A stretch of 64,000 bases of DNA, from positions 1 to 64,000 of the forward strand of contig JAPLLG010000003.1 of the NCBI GenBank assembly GCA_026387665.1. Direction: 5' to 3'. Positions 1 to 7,940 of the stretch are shown in pieces; the stretch's first letter is position 1; each line of letters starts with the position of its first letter. The position numbers were made by a program, and so were the translations under genes. The DNA comes from Nitrospirota bacterium. Lineage in GTDB: Bacteria; Nitrospirota; Nitrospiria; Nitrospirales; Nitrospiraceae. The notes beneath the pieces were generated by a model. It had not been told where the DNA came from. It made no database searches and was given only the letters and a program-made list of their open reading frames with translations.

Positions 1-1398
1 ATCACTCAAGGCGAGACCATCACGACGTTCGTCTATGACGGGGATGGGGGCCGAGTGAAGAAGATCGTCGGCAGCACCACGACGCGCTATATCAGCAAGC
101 TCTACGAGTGCGACAACACGAACTGCACGCGCTTTATCTGGGCGGGGAGCATCCGCATTGCGACCATCGCCAGCAACGGCACCATCAACTACTGGCATGG
201 GGATCATCTCGGCTCCAGCAGTGTGATTACCGACGCAACGGGCAACAAGGTCCAGACGGTCACGTACTATCCCTACGGCGGGACCAACAGGAACCAGAGT
301 CCGGGCAATCCCGCGATCGATGTGCCCTACAAGTACACGGGCAAAGAACTCGACAGCACCGGCCTCTATTACTACGAAGCTCGGTACTACGATCCCACGC
401 TGGGCCGGTTCATCAGCGCAGATACGATCGTGCCGAACCCGCGAGATCCGCAGAGTCTGAATCGGTACTCTTACGTCGAAAATAATCCGCTCAGATATAC
501 GGACCCAACGGGACATTTTAGTATTGGGAAAATCTTCAGAAGTGTGACCCAGAGCATCACTAAGAGCGTATTTGCCAGAGTCGCAGGCTGGGCGATCTGT
601 CCCATGTGCATGCAGTATGTGGATCAGGCCACGCAAAGGTATGCAATTACTGGAACTGCGATTATGGGCTCGATTGCAGTTCCTCCTGTAGTGTCAGGCT
701 GGGCAGGAGGGGGCGTTTTTGGAGGAATACTCGGTGGTGCAGTGGGAGGTGCCGTGGGGTCGGCTTCAGGCGGAGAGATCTCACTGGAAGGTATTGGGAA
801 GGGCGCGCTTTCTGGATCGCTGGCTGGAGGAATTCAGGGATATTATGGTAACACGTGGAGTGCACAAAGAGTTCTAGCATCAACATTGGCAGGAGGAGCC
901 TCTTCAGCCCTAAGAGGCAAGTCGTTTATCGAGGGAGCGGCTATAAGCCTGGCAACGTCAGGTACAGCTATGGCTGCGGCGGGAATGCGTGTTGAGATGA
1001 TCGCATCGTCTATGAAGAATGTAGATAACGCGAGCGGCGTCAGTGTGGGCTACCTTGGAGATGGATTTAAGCTGGGAGGAGGGCGTTGGGTTGAAGGCCT
1101 GCTGTCAGCTGACCAGCCTCTAAGTCCATTAGGTGGTATGCAAGGACAAGAAGGCTCACTCTTATGGTTTTCATACTCACCCGGCTCAATAGCAGACCGT
1201 GCGGTCGAAGCCTATGCAGGACCTCACGATTGGTTCAATTCTGGTTACTGGTACAACGAATCAGGAAATGCAATCAATCCCCAAGGGATTCATGCGGTTT
1301 TTGGGGAGGTACTCAACGCAGCGAATGTATTGGTTGTGACTCCAATCGTCGCCGGTTCAGTCATATCAAACTATGCGCCATATATTCCGCTACGCTAA
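1..1398 (+). CDS. RHS repeat-associated core protein with variable C-terminal tip, 5' truncated
   Basis: The frame is open from base 1, so this is the 3' end of a larger gene; 465 residues are visible. Visible residues about 64-171 form the conserved RHS core end (WHGDHLGSS, then YKYTGKELDSTGLYYYEARY, then GRFISAD and DPTGH). In RHS/polymorphic toxin proteins this core forms a shell and a variable C-terminal domain is the cargo. Here the roughly 295 residues after DPTGH hold a strong glycine-zipper stretch (encoded at about 700-775) that could insert in membranes, and a late GPHDWFN motif. I do not recognise a nuclease or deaminase fold in the tip. The tip is less GC-rich and has more mixed codon use than the core, as expected for a swapped module. 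A lipoprotein gene follows at once. The RHS call is certain; a toxin role is inferred. Confidence 0.9.
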   Translation: MTQGETITTFVYDGDGGRVKKIVGSTTTRYISKLYECDNTNCTRFIWAGSIRIATIASNGTINYWHGDHLGSSSVITDATGNKVQTVTYYPYGGTNRNQSPGNPAIDVPYKYTGKELDSTGLYYYEARYYDPTLGRFISADTIVPNPRDPQSLNRYSYVENNPLRYTDPTGHFSIGKIFRSVTQSITKSVFARVAGWAICPMCMQYVDQATQRYAITGTAIMGSIAVPPVVSGWAGGGVFGGILGGAVGGAVGSASGGEISLEGIGKGALSGSLAGGIQGYYGNTWSAQRVLASTLAGGASSALRGKSFIEGAAISLATSGTAMAAAGMRVEMIASSMKNVDNASGVSVGYLGDGFKLGGGRWVEGLLSADQPLSPLGGMQGQEGSLLWFSYSPGSIADRAVEAYAGPHDWFNSGYWYNESGNAINPQGIHAVFGEVLNAANVLVVTPIVAGSVISNYAPYIPLR

Positions 1399-1425
1399 AA
1401 CATGATGGCGGGTGAGCTGTTTTGC

Positions 1426-2028
1426 ATGAAGCGATTTCCACGAGTCGGGAGTCTGGCTGCAGCTCTGCTCCTCGCTCACTACTTGCTGATGCTGGGAGCT
1501 TGCCTTCAAAGCTCAGATGGAAAGTATTCTATGGCCATGGAGGACACTAACTTTACCGATTCGGCACAGTGCCCAACCCTTGGTGGAAGATACCTGGCAA
1601 TAGGAATCGCAACGCCAGGGATGCCGGATTACTTCAGGGTAAGATCGCGAAAGCTAGGTCTTGATACGATGCTCGCAATAGACCTTACCGTCGATCAACA
1701 GAGGCGCATCGAATATGTCGAGCTCATTCAGAATGATGGAGAGTTAGAGTTTGTCTTCCATGATCAGGAGGGGAATGAAATTCGCAAGCGTCCCAGCACC
1801 CAGGCGGCCCGTATTAGCTGCGCGAGGGAGGCTGTAATTATCGCGAGATCGCGAGCCGTGACTGGTGAAGGGGTCCGGGCCAACATGCTCACTCACCATT
1901 GGGTCAGGATACTCAAAAATGGGGACCTTCTTGTGAGGGTGGAAATCGCCGGAAACAGCAAAAGCTTCATATTCAGTTGGCAAAACAAACCAGAGCAATA
2001 CGAAGCTATTTTCCAGCGATACAAGTGA
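1426..2028 (+). CDS. Putative lipoprotein following the RHS gene
   Basis: A 200-residue protein of unrecognised family. The ATG at 1426 is preferred over 1402 and 1405 because it follows a purine-rich GGTGAG about 9 bases upstream and gives a proper signal peptide: MKRFPRVG, a hydrophobic stretch, then a lipobox LGAC with the lipidated cysteine at residue 26. The mature part is polar, of mixed alpha/beta character, with no motif I know. It starts 27 bases after the RHS stop codon on the same strand, the usual place for an immunity protein to a polymorphic toxin. An envelope-anchored immunity protein would suit a membrane-active tip, but this is inference from position only. Confidence 0.6.
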   Translation: MKRFPRVGSLAAALLLAHYLLMLGACLQSSDGKYSMAMEDTNFTDSAQCPTLGGRYLAIGIATPGMPDYFRVRSRKLGLDTMLAIDLTVDQQRRIEYVELIQNDGELEFVFHDQEGNEIRKRPSTQAARISCAREAVIIARSRAVTGEGVRANMLTHHWVRILKNGDLLVRVEIAGNSKSFIFSWQNKPEQYEAIFQRYK

Positions 2029-2128
2029 AGCAGATCGAACGGCGGTCCAACCGGAGGGCGGGTCCTAGAATAGGGCTGAAACCCTGGACGTAAAGAACCG
2101 GGGTGGGATCTTGCAATCGTACATTAGG

Positions 2129-3183
2129 TGTATGATTCGCACACATCGTTTCAATTAAACTAGGGCGATGGACTCCGAAATTCGTAGGCGACTTCGTTGG
2201 GTACAGCTCTATCAGCAAACAGGCAACGCAGGCCTGGTGTGTCGACGGTGCGGAGTCTCCCGCCCCACACTCCGGAAGTGGGTACGCCGGTTTCATGAGG
2301 CGGGGGAGGCGGGTCTCCTCAGTCACAATCGCCGCCCCGTACGGTCACCCAATCGACGTGTGTTCGAGAAGGAGCGCATGTTGATTCTCAGCTTATGAGC
2401 CGAGCGGAAGCTGGGGGCACGACGCATTCAGAGTGAACTACGGCGCCATCATGACCTCAGGCTCTCGTTAGACTCGATTCACAAAGTCCTGGCCATCAGT
2501 CAGGTACCCCCGCTGGTGCGCCCGGCTCGCCGGAAGCCACTACTTCGGTACGTTCGGCCCATTCCCGGGGACCGCGTGCAACTCGACACCTGCAAGATTG
2601 CTCCGGGATGCTATCAGTACACCGCGGTTGACGATTGTACGCGTTGTCGGGTGCTGGCGATCTTTCGTCGACGCACGGCGGCCAGTACGCTGGCATTCTT
2701 GGAGCGCGTCCTGGAGGAGATGCCGTTTCCTGTGCAGCGGGTTCAAACCGACCGAGGCCGGGAATTATTCGCGGTGTCGGTCCAACAGTGGCTGATGGAC
2801 CATTGCATCAAATTCCGTCCCATCAAGCCCGCCTCACCGCACCTGAATGGCAAAGTGGAGCGCTCCCAGAAGACCGATCGAGAAGAATTCTGGGTGGTTG
2901 CTGATCTGAACAGCCCTGGACTGGAATTGCGATTGGCCGAGTGGCAACACTACTACATACAACTGGGATCGGCCTCACGGATCGCTGAACGGCCAGACAC
3001 CTATCGAGAGGTTACACGCGAAGAGTGAGGACACGCCGTTTTAGAATGAAGTTGAAGCCAAGTACGATCCTGGTATCGAGCGATTCCAGGTGGCTCACTA
3101 CCAGACAGATTTGGCGCTCCGGCGACACGCCCAAGCGCAACGCCAGGTCGGAACAAAGTGAAAGGATGTCTACGAATCACACA
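2129..3183 (+). mobile_element. IS481-family-like insertion sequence, decayed
   Basis: About 1055 bp bounded by imperfect 18-bp terminal inverted repeats: TGTATGATTCGCACACAT at 2129-2146 and the reverse complement of TGTGTGATTCGTAGACAT at 3166-3183 (15 of 18 match). It encloses one transposase reading frame at 2168-3161 with the order helix-turn-helix then DDE integrase core, typical of IS481. I could not find a convincing target-site duplication beside the repeats, so the exact ends may be a few bases off. The transposase is broken in three places (see its own entry), so the copy cannot transpose by itself. It sits between the RHS locus and the pseudopilin genes, marking this corner as recombination-prone. 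Confidence 0.75.
2168..3161 (+). pseudogene. IS481-type transposase with two stop codons and one frameshift
   Basis: The N-terminus carries a helix-turn-helix (CRRCGVSRPTLRKWVRRFHE). The integrase core follows with all three acidic residues: D in QLDTCK, D in QTDRGRE and E in HLNGKVERS. Three lesions break it. (1) An in-frame TGA at 2396-2398 stands where CGA is likely ancestral (SLRAERKLGARRIQ). (2) A tandem duplication of TACA at 2954-2961 shifts the frame; removing four bases restores HYYNWDRPHGSLNG, the family's C-terminal signature. (3) A TAG at 3042-3044 replaces a tryptophan codon (TPF-W-NEVEAKYD); the restored frame then runs to the TGA at 3159-3161. The intact DDE core suggests fairly recent inactivation. 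Each broken piece can look like a separate short ORF and should not be annotated as one. Confidence 0.85.
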
Positions 3184-3434
3184 CAGGGTCCCCTTCCGAG
3201 TGGATCGTGCGTCCACCACATGGCCGGGAATCTTCAGCCTGCTTGCAGTATCACCACCTAGGCATTATGATCGCCAGTCGCAATGCCTATCAGGAACAGT
3301 GCCAAGATCTGATGATTCGGACGGTCCCTTTGTCTCAGGCCCAAGCGAAAAGCATGCTGAATTTCGTTGGCGGAACCTGCCATGGAATCATTTATGGTTT
3401 CGTCCCAAGAAGGAAGCTGCATTGTGAGAAGCTG

Positions 3435-3941
3435 GTGAAAGAATCAGGCGTGACGCTCTTGGAGCTCATGATCACGCTGACCATTGTGATGGTCCTCGCC
3501 TCTGTTGCGATGCCGCTCAGCCGCGTGTCGGCGAAACGGACTCACGAAATAGAACTGCGGCAGCACTTGAGGATCATGCGGGCTGCCATCGACACCTTTA
3601 AGCTCGAGTGGAATCGCGATGGCGATCTCTTATTGGGGCCAGTCTGCGTGAAGAATAAGCTCACGTGCAAAGATGTGACGAGTGTTTACGGCTATCCGAA
3701 GTCGTTGGATATGCTGTTGGGCGTCACGCTAGGTAGTGAGGAGGCGGCGGTCAGGGGGACGACGACGAGGCGCTATCTGAGGCATCTTCCCCTTGATCCC
3801 TTGACCGGCAAGGCTGATTGGCTGTTCCGATGTTATAAGGATGCGCCGAACACATTGAGTTGGTGTGGGGAGGACGTGTACGACGTTATGACGCAAAGTC
3901 AGGACACGGCATTAGATGGAACGAAGTATCGAGATTGGTAA
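3435..3941 (+). CDS. Type II secretion / type IV pilus-like pseudopilin (GspG-like)
   Basis: A 168-residue protein starting at GTG 3435, giving a five-residue leader MKESG before a prepilin-peptidase site and the mature N-terminus VTLLELMITLTIVMVLASVA. Glutamate is at +5 and a long hydrophobic helix follows, as in major pseudopilins. The rest resembles GspG-type proteins: an amphipathic helix (HLRIMRAAIDTFKLEWNRDG) and a short C-terminal domain with four cysteines that may pair. The frame stays open upstream to 3207, but that extension has no signal or conserved motif, so a longer start is unlikely. A second pseudopilin-like gene follows after a decayed pilin fragment. No secretion ATPase or secretin is in this window, so the machine it serves is unknown. 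Confidence 0.75.
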   Translation: MKESGVTLLELMITLTIVMVLASVAMPLSRVSAKRTHEIELRQHLRIMRAAIDTFKLEWNRDGDLLLGPVCVKNKLTCKDVTSVYGYPKSLDMLLGVTLGSEEAAVRGTTTRRYLRHLPLDPLTGKADWLFRCYKDAPNTLSWCGEDVYDVMTQSQDTALDGTKYRDW

Positions 3942-3948
3942 GCGTGGA

Positions 3949-4050
3949 GTGCAGGGCTCCGAGAAGTTCACGCTGATCGACCCGATGATTGTCGTCTCGA
4001 TCAACGGGAGTCTCGGTGCCGGTGTCGCCATATGTTGGTATGCTCATTAG
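3949..4050 (+). pseudogene. Remnant of a type IV pilin/pseudopilin N-terminus
   Basis: Between the two pseudopilin genes, the frame from GTG 3949 reads VQGSEKFTLIDPMIVVSI then NGSLGAGVAI and stops at TAG 4048-4050. This aligns plainly with the pilin N-terminal consensus G-FTLIE-LMIVV-I-G-LAA-AIP. Key positions have decayed: the glycine before the cleavage site is lysine, +5 glutamate is aspartate and the next residue is proline. The downstream part of the gene is missing. The next ORF starts inside or just after this segment in another frame. I read it as a pilin gene left over from deletion or recombination among tandem pilin genes. Chance similarity is unlikely because both the FTLI block and the MIVVSI helix are kept in register. 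Confidence 0.6.
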
Positions 4051-4066
4051 CCGCCAGCAACGAGTC

Positions 4067-4534
4067 ATGAACGAGCGGGGGGTGACCTACCTCATGCTCA
4101 TGTTCGCGATCGTCCTCATCGGTATTGCTACGACCGCTGCGGCAAAGCAGTGGAAGGTTATCGTCCAGCGGGAGCTTGAGGCGGATCTCTTGGCCAAAGG
4201 GATCGAGATTCAGAATGCCCTCGCATTCTATTCCGCGGCGACCAAGGCAGGCCGCGTGATGCCGGGAGAGGTCTACCCCCAGACATTAGCTGATCTCACG
4301 AGATTGCCCAAGCCCTTCTTGCGCAAGGTCTATCTTGACCCCATGGGGCATAGAGAATGGGAATATCTTCGCGCGCCGACCGGCGGCATCATGGGGGTCC
4401 GAAGCAAGAGCCACGCAAAGCCATTCCGGCAGCATGACTTTCCTCCTGCGGTCCGTCATTTCGAGGGACGTGCCACCTATCATGATTGGGTCTTCCAATA
4501 CCCGAATCCCTCTTCAGCTGCAGTCGCCCCGTAA
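4067..4534 (+). CDS. Pseudopilin-like protein lacking Glu+5
   Basis: A 155-residue protein. ATG 4067 gives the leader MNERG followed by VTYLMLMFAIVLIGIATTAA, a class III-type leader and pilin transmembrane helix; the frame also allows ATG 4040 or an upstream start near 3989. Position +5 is methionine instead of the usual glutamate, a change known from GspK-type minor pseudopilins that cap the fibre. The body has an amphipathic helix (ELEADLLAKGIEIQNALAFY) and a DPMGHREWEYLR segment resembling the conserved DPWG of GspG-like proteins. It lies 125 bp after the GspG-like gene, with the pilin remnant between them. It probably works with that gene in a fibre or secretion system whose other parts lie elsewhere. 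Confidence 0.65.
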   Translation: MNERGVTYLMLMFAIVLIGIATTAAAKQWKVIVQRELEADLLAKGIEIQNALAFYSAATKAGRVMPGEVYPQTLADLTRLPKPFLRKVYLDPMGHREWEYLRAPTGGIMGVRSKSHAKPFRQHDFPPAVRHFEGRATYHDWVFQYPNPSSAAVAP

Positions 4535-4767
4535 GGGGTAGCGGTGGCCTCGGTTGTTTGCCGATGCGGACTTGTGTCGCCGTGACCGCTAACGGATCCG
4601 TTCCGCGATTCTACGCGAACTACCCCGCGGACAACCCCTCATCCCCAATGGACGCCCCTAGGTGTGTCGTGGTGCCGACAATGGAGATCCTCTAAAAACG
4701 TTGCTTCACCCCTTCTGTTCCCGCGCCAATCCCGCGTTCTTCGCCAGTCTTGCTCATCTCGCGTTTT

Positions 4768-5202
4768 TCAGAGCCGGTCCTCGTCGAGTTCAATCAAGTC
4801 AGACCAGGCGGTCACGTGCGGGAGCGTTGCTACCGGTACGCCTCGTTTCTTTGCCACGTCTTCGAGCCGTTGCTGAAATCTGGCCTTGCCTGCCTCATCC
4901 GTCGGTCCGCTGGTCTCGATTCGTTGGTTCCACTGGGTGAGTTCTTCAGGGGGGAGGTTTCGCATGTGCGCCCGCACCCAGTCCAGAATTTCCGCGTCGG
5001 TTCCTCCCTCACGCACCCGTTGTTCGAATGCCGAGGCATCGAGCTTGAGGAGGTCGAGCAGGTAGTGGTCGAACCCCACGGTTAAGTAGTTATAGTCTTG
5101 AATCTGGCCAGCCTGACGGAGCCGGACCTTGTCGATCATGCGCCCCAAATGGGCGATGTCTCCCAGGCGAATCTTCGGACTCCTCGGATATGGTGCGCTC
5201 AT
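4768..5202 (-). CDS. DUF5069 domain-containing protein
   Basis: A 144-residue cytoplasmic protein matching the DUF5069 pattern as I know it: N-terminal YPRSPKIRLGDIAHLGRMIDK, then RQAGQIQDYNYLTVGFDHYLLDLL, then ILDWVRAHM. The start at 5202 is fixed by a strong GAGGAGG ribosome site ending 8 bases upstream; the longer frame reaching 5640 has no such site. The function of DUF5069 is unknown; members are small, soluble and common in Nitrospira-like and planctomycete genomes. It is transcribed away from the peroxiredoxin gene, with about 100 bp between the two starts that must hold both promoters. No signal peptide or membrane segment is seen. Confidence 0.8.
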   Translation of the reverse strand: MSAPYPRSPKIRLGDIAHLGRMIDKVRLRQAGQIQDYNYLTVGFDHYLLDLLKLDASAFEQRVREGGTDAEILDWVRAHMRNLPPEELTQWNQRIETSGPTDEAGKARFQQRLEDVAKKRGVPVATLPHVTAWSDLIELDEDRL

Positions 5203-5304
5203 TTTGTATTCCTCCTCATCCCTCTTGCACTTCGTCCAGAAAGGACAGTATCGTATTAGAGTTTGCGCTGTCGAGTCATTGGCTTGAATATAAAGGAGGC
5301 GACT

Positions 5305-5940
5305 ATGGCAATACGATTGGGAGATGAGGCACCAAATTTTACGGCAGAGACCACCGAAGGGACCATCAACTTTCATGAGTGGCTGGGCGGCGGGTGGGGG
5401 ATCCTCTTCTCGCACCCCAAGGACTATACCCCTGTCTGCACCACCGAATTGGGGACCGTCGCCAAGATTACGCCGGAGTTCAAGAAGCGGGGCGTGAAGG
5501 TCATCGCCGTCAGCGTCGATCCGCTGGATTCGCACAAGGGCTGGATCAACGACATCAATGAGACGCAGCACACCACGATGAACTATCCGATCATTGCGGA
5601 CCCGGACAAGAAAGTTGCAACCCTCTACGACATGATCCATCCGAACGCCCTGGACAATATGACGGTGCGTTCGGTCTTCATTGTCGGGCCGGACAAGAAG
5701 GTGAAGTTAACCTTGACCTATCCTGCCTCATGTGGCCGGAACTTCGATGAACTGCTGCGCGTGATCGATTCGCTGCAGCTGACCTCGAAGTTCAAAGTTG
5801 CCACGCCTGCCAACTGGAAGGATGGAGAGGATTGCATTATCACTCCGGCAGTGAACGATGCTGAAGCGAAGACGCTTTTCCCGAAGGGCTTCAAGACTGT
5901 GAAGCCGTACCTGCGCTATACCCCGCAGCCGAACAAGTAA
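5305..5940 (+). CDS. Peroxiredoxin, 1-Cys (Prx6-like)
   Basis: A 211-residue thiol peroxidase that reduces hydrogen peroxide and organic hydroperoxides. The ATG at 5305 has an ideal AAAGGAGG site seven bases upstream. The peroxidatic motif is YTPVCTTE, with Cys45, Thr42 and Pro43; the downstream arginine lies in MTVRSVFIV. The C-terminal domain (FKVATPANWKDGEDC, then PYLRYTPQP) is that of the Prx6 group, which has no resolving cysteine at the 2-Cys position. Two further cysteines occur (YPASCGRNFDE and GEDCIITP), where Prx6 proteins more often have Thr and Val. They might resolve or modulate the active site, though that is a guess. It lies divergent from the DUF5069 gene and is followed by a strong hairpin terminator, so it is probably monocistronic. 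Confidence 0.92.
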   Translation: MAIRLGDEAPNFTAETTEGTINFHEWLGGGWGILFSHPKDYTPVCTTELGTVAKITPEFKKRGVKVIAVSVDPLDSHKGWINDINETQHTTMNYPIIADPDKKVATLYDMIHPNALDNMTVRSVFIVGPDKKVKLTLTYPASCGRNFDELLRVIDSLQLTSKFKVATPANWKDGEDCIITPAVNDAEAKTLFPKGFKTVKPYLRYTPQPNK

Positions 5941-5962
5941 CGAACGGTTCGATTATCTTCGT

Positions 5963-5993
5963 GGGCGGGAGAGGCGCAGTGCTTCTCCCGCCC
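5963..5993 (+). terminator. Intrinsic terminator after the peroxiredoxin gene
   Basis: A perfect 10-bp stem: GGGCGGGAGA at 5963-5972 pairs with TCTCCCGCCC at 5984-5993 around an 11-base loop, followed by a T-rich stretch (TTGCTGTTTCT). It lies 22 bases after the stop codon. Confidence 0.8.
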
Positions 5994-6063
5994 TTGCTGT
6001 TTCTAGCGAAAAGAGGCCGGCGGATTGCTGAGGGAGGCGAACTGTGCTAGGGTTTCGGTACTC

Positions 6064-6543
6064 ATGAAACAGATAGGTGTTAAACCCTCTTGCTCCCGCC
6101 TGCTGGTCCTACTCTGGGCGTCCCTTTGGATGCTCATCGTTCCACTCGTCCATGTCCATCCCGAGGCGGATCATGCTCATGGGGGTGAGCGCCATGTGCA
6201 TGGCGGCACCATCCATACGGTGTTCTCCCAGGACCTTGAGTGCGAATATGAGGATGCAGTCCACGACTTGACCTGTCCCGATGCCACGCATCAACATTTA
6301 CAGTCTTTGGTCCATCCTGGTCATGGACTCAATCATCCTGAGATCGAATTCGCACTGCTGACCGTTCCGGTCGATCGTCCGTTGCCCAAGCCAGGAGTCA
6401 TGGTTCCAGGATTGCCGATCGTCGAGAACCCCATGGTCCAACCAGCCCTGGTCCTCGATTCGTTCCATCCGGATAGCTCGCACACCATTCTGTTTCTCTC
6501 CACTGCGCTGCCTCTACGCGCTCCTCCCTTTCTGTCCCTCTAA
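6064..6543 (+). CDS. His-rich exported protein at the head of a metal-efflux operon
   Basis: A 159-residue protein that I cannot assign to a named family. ATG 6064 gives an N-terminal hydrophobic segment (LLVLLWASLWMLIVPLV), a signal peptide or membrane anchor. A histidine-rich mature part follows (HVHPEADHAHGGERHVHGG), with later clusters near THQHLQSLVHPGHGLNHPE. A TTG at 6025 could extend it by 13 residues. Small His-rich periplasmic proteins often sit beside Czc/Cus-type genes, where they bind metal ions or help expression. The position directly upstream of the outer-membrane factor, adaptor and pump genes supports this. A metal-binding role is inferred from composition and context, and the metal is unknown. 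Confidence 0.6.
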   Translation: MKQIGVKPSCSRLLVLLWASLWMLIVPLVHVHPEADHAHGGERHVHGGTIHTVFSQDLECEYEDAVHDLTCPDATHQHLQSLVHPGHGLNHPEIEFALLTVPVDRPLPKPGVMVPGLPIVENPMVQPALVLDSFHPDSSHTILFLSTALPLRAPPFLSL

Positions 6544-6681
6544 TCCATTTTCTCGTTTCGTGACGACTCAATAACGCAGGCGATTTCCGGCAGATGCCGG
6601 TGAGGCTGTGCCGTTCCGTATTTTCGACCGGAGGTCGGAGGTCAGGAAGGCCGCTTTAGCCTGCGAAGGGAGGGGCAAGCG

Positions 6682-7920
6682 ATGATTCGTCAACTGATCG
6701 GGTGGCTGGGGATTCTGGCTCTGAGTACGTCCGGCCTTGCAGTGGCCGGCGAGCCCAGTTCCACTCATACATTAAGCACCGTGCTGGAATTGGCCCTTGC
6801 GCACAATCCGGCCATGGCAGGGGCTCAGGGAACGATGAGCCAAAGTCGCGGCCAGCAAGTCGCAGCTGGGGCCTATCTCAATCCGTCGATTTCAGGCGCA
6901 GCAGGGCGAGGGGCCATTCGAGACCCAAGCAATGGGGTCAAGATGACAGAGCGAACGGTGACGGTTGAGCAGCCGCTGGAATGGCAGGGGAAACGCCGCG
7001 CCAGACAGCAGGCGGCGGATGCAGGAGCGGCAGGGGCCAGCGCCGCGATGGAGGAAACGCGCCTCAACGTGATTGCCGAGGCGAAGATCGCCTTTTACCA
7101 GGTGTTGCTTGCGCAACGGGATGTCGAGTTGGCAGGCCAGCATCTGACGATGGTCGAAGAGGTCTTGAAAGCCGTAAAGGCTCGTGCTGCTGCGGGCGAT
7201 GCCACAGTCTTTGAAACGATGAAGGCCACCGTCGAGGTGCAGAAGGCCAAAAAAGAGGTCGCCCGTGCCCAGAATGCCTTGGTGGTGGTGAGGGCCAAGT
7301 TAGATATGGTGACGGCCGGCATGTTGGGCAATCAATTTTCCATCCAGGGCGATTTCGAACCGGTCCGGCAGGGGCTTGATCTGGACGTGCTGGCAGCTCG
7401 TGCGATGGAGCAACATCCAACGCTTCGACGGCTGAGCAAGCTGGTCGAGCAGGCGCAGTTCAGTGCGACGTTCGAGCGGGAGTCGAGGGTGCCGAACGTC
7501 ACGGTGCAAGGGAGCTATCATCGTGAAGCAGGGGATGAGTCGGTCACAGCGGGGCTCAGCGTTCCCCTGCCTCTCTGGTATCAGCGTCAGGGAGAGATCG
7601 AGAGCGCGCTCGGGGCCAGGCATCGCGCCGAGGCAGAGCGGCTGCGGGCTCAAAACGAAATTACCCAGGCCATCACGCAACATGTGCAGGATGTCCGCAC
7701 CGCGAACGAGCAACTACAAGTATTCGAGACCGGGTTATTGAAACAGGCGGAACAGACGCTCCGGGTCGCGCGGGTCAGTTTTCAGCAGGGAGCCGCGAGC
7801 CTTCTGGACCTGCTCGATTCCCAGCGGGTCTACAGACAAACATTGCTGGAGTACGTTCAGGCCCGTGCGGACCTCTCTATCGCCCTCGCCAGGCTTGAGC
7901 GGGCTGTCGGTGGCGTGTGA
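6682..7920 (+). CDS. czcC: TolC-family outer membrane factor of metal RND efflux (CzcC-like)
   Basis: A 412-residue protein with a cleavable signal peptide (LIGWLGILALSTSGLAVA) and the TolC-fold halves that build the trans-periplasmic tunnel. The two repeats are seen at LSTVLELALAHNPAM and, in the second half, LDVLAARAMEQHPTLRRL. Long coiled-coil helices (AKIAFYQVLLAQRDVELAG; RVARVSFQQGAASLLDLLDSQ) match OEP domains. The ATG at 6682 has a GGGAGG site nine bases upstream. It is followed 20 bp later by the adaptor gene and then the pump, the usual czcCBA order. It carries ions across the outer membrane. The czc name reflects family similarity; the substrate could equally be copper/silver or another divalent metal. 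Confidence 0.85.
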   Translation: MIRQLIGWLGILALSTSGLAVAGEPSSTHTLSTVLELALAHNPAMAGAQGTMSQSRGQQVAAGAYLNPSISGAAGRGAIRDPSNGVKMTERTVTVEQPLEWQGKRRARQQAADAGAAGASAAMEETRLNVIAEAKIAFYQVLLAQRDVELAGQHLTMVEEVLKAVKARAAAGDATVFETMKATVEVQKAKKEVARAQNALVVVRAKLDMVTAGMLGNQFSIQGDFEPVRQGLDLDVLAARAMEQHPTLRRLSKLVEQAQFSATFERESRVPNVTVQGSYHREAGDESVTAGLSVPLPLWYQRQGEIESALGARHRAEAERLRAQNEITQAITQHVQDVRTANEQLQVFETGLLKQAEQTLRVARVSFQQGAASLLDLLDSQRVYRQTLLEYVQARADLSIALARLERAVGGV

Positions 7921-7940
7921 CGATTCAGAAGGAGCCAGAC

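Noticed and set aside
2123-3189. Target-site duplication around the IS481-type element
   Set aside because: The flanking bases (TTAGG and CAGGG) do not match convincingly.
3207-3434. N-terminal extension of the GspG-like pseudopilin
   Set aside because: A leader of about 80 residues would be far longer than known prepilin leaders and carries no motif; GTG 3435 gives a normal five-residue leader.
4535-4767. Short ORFs downstream of the second pseudopilin
   Set aside because: They lack ribosome sites and known motifs and overlap one another in several frames; I see no gene here.
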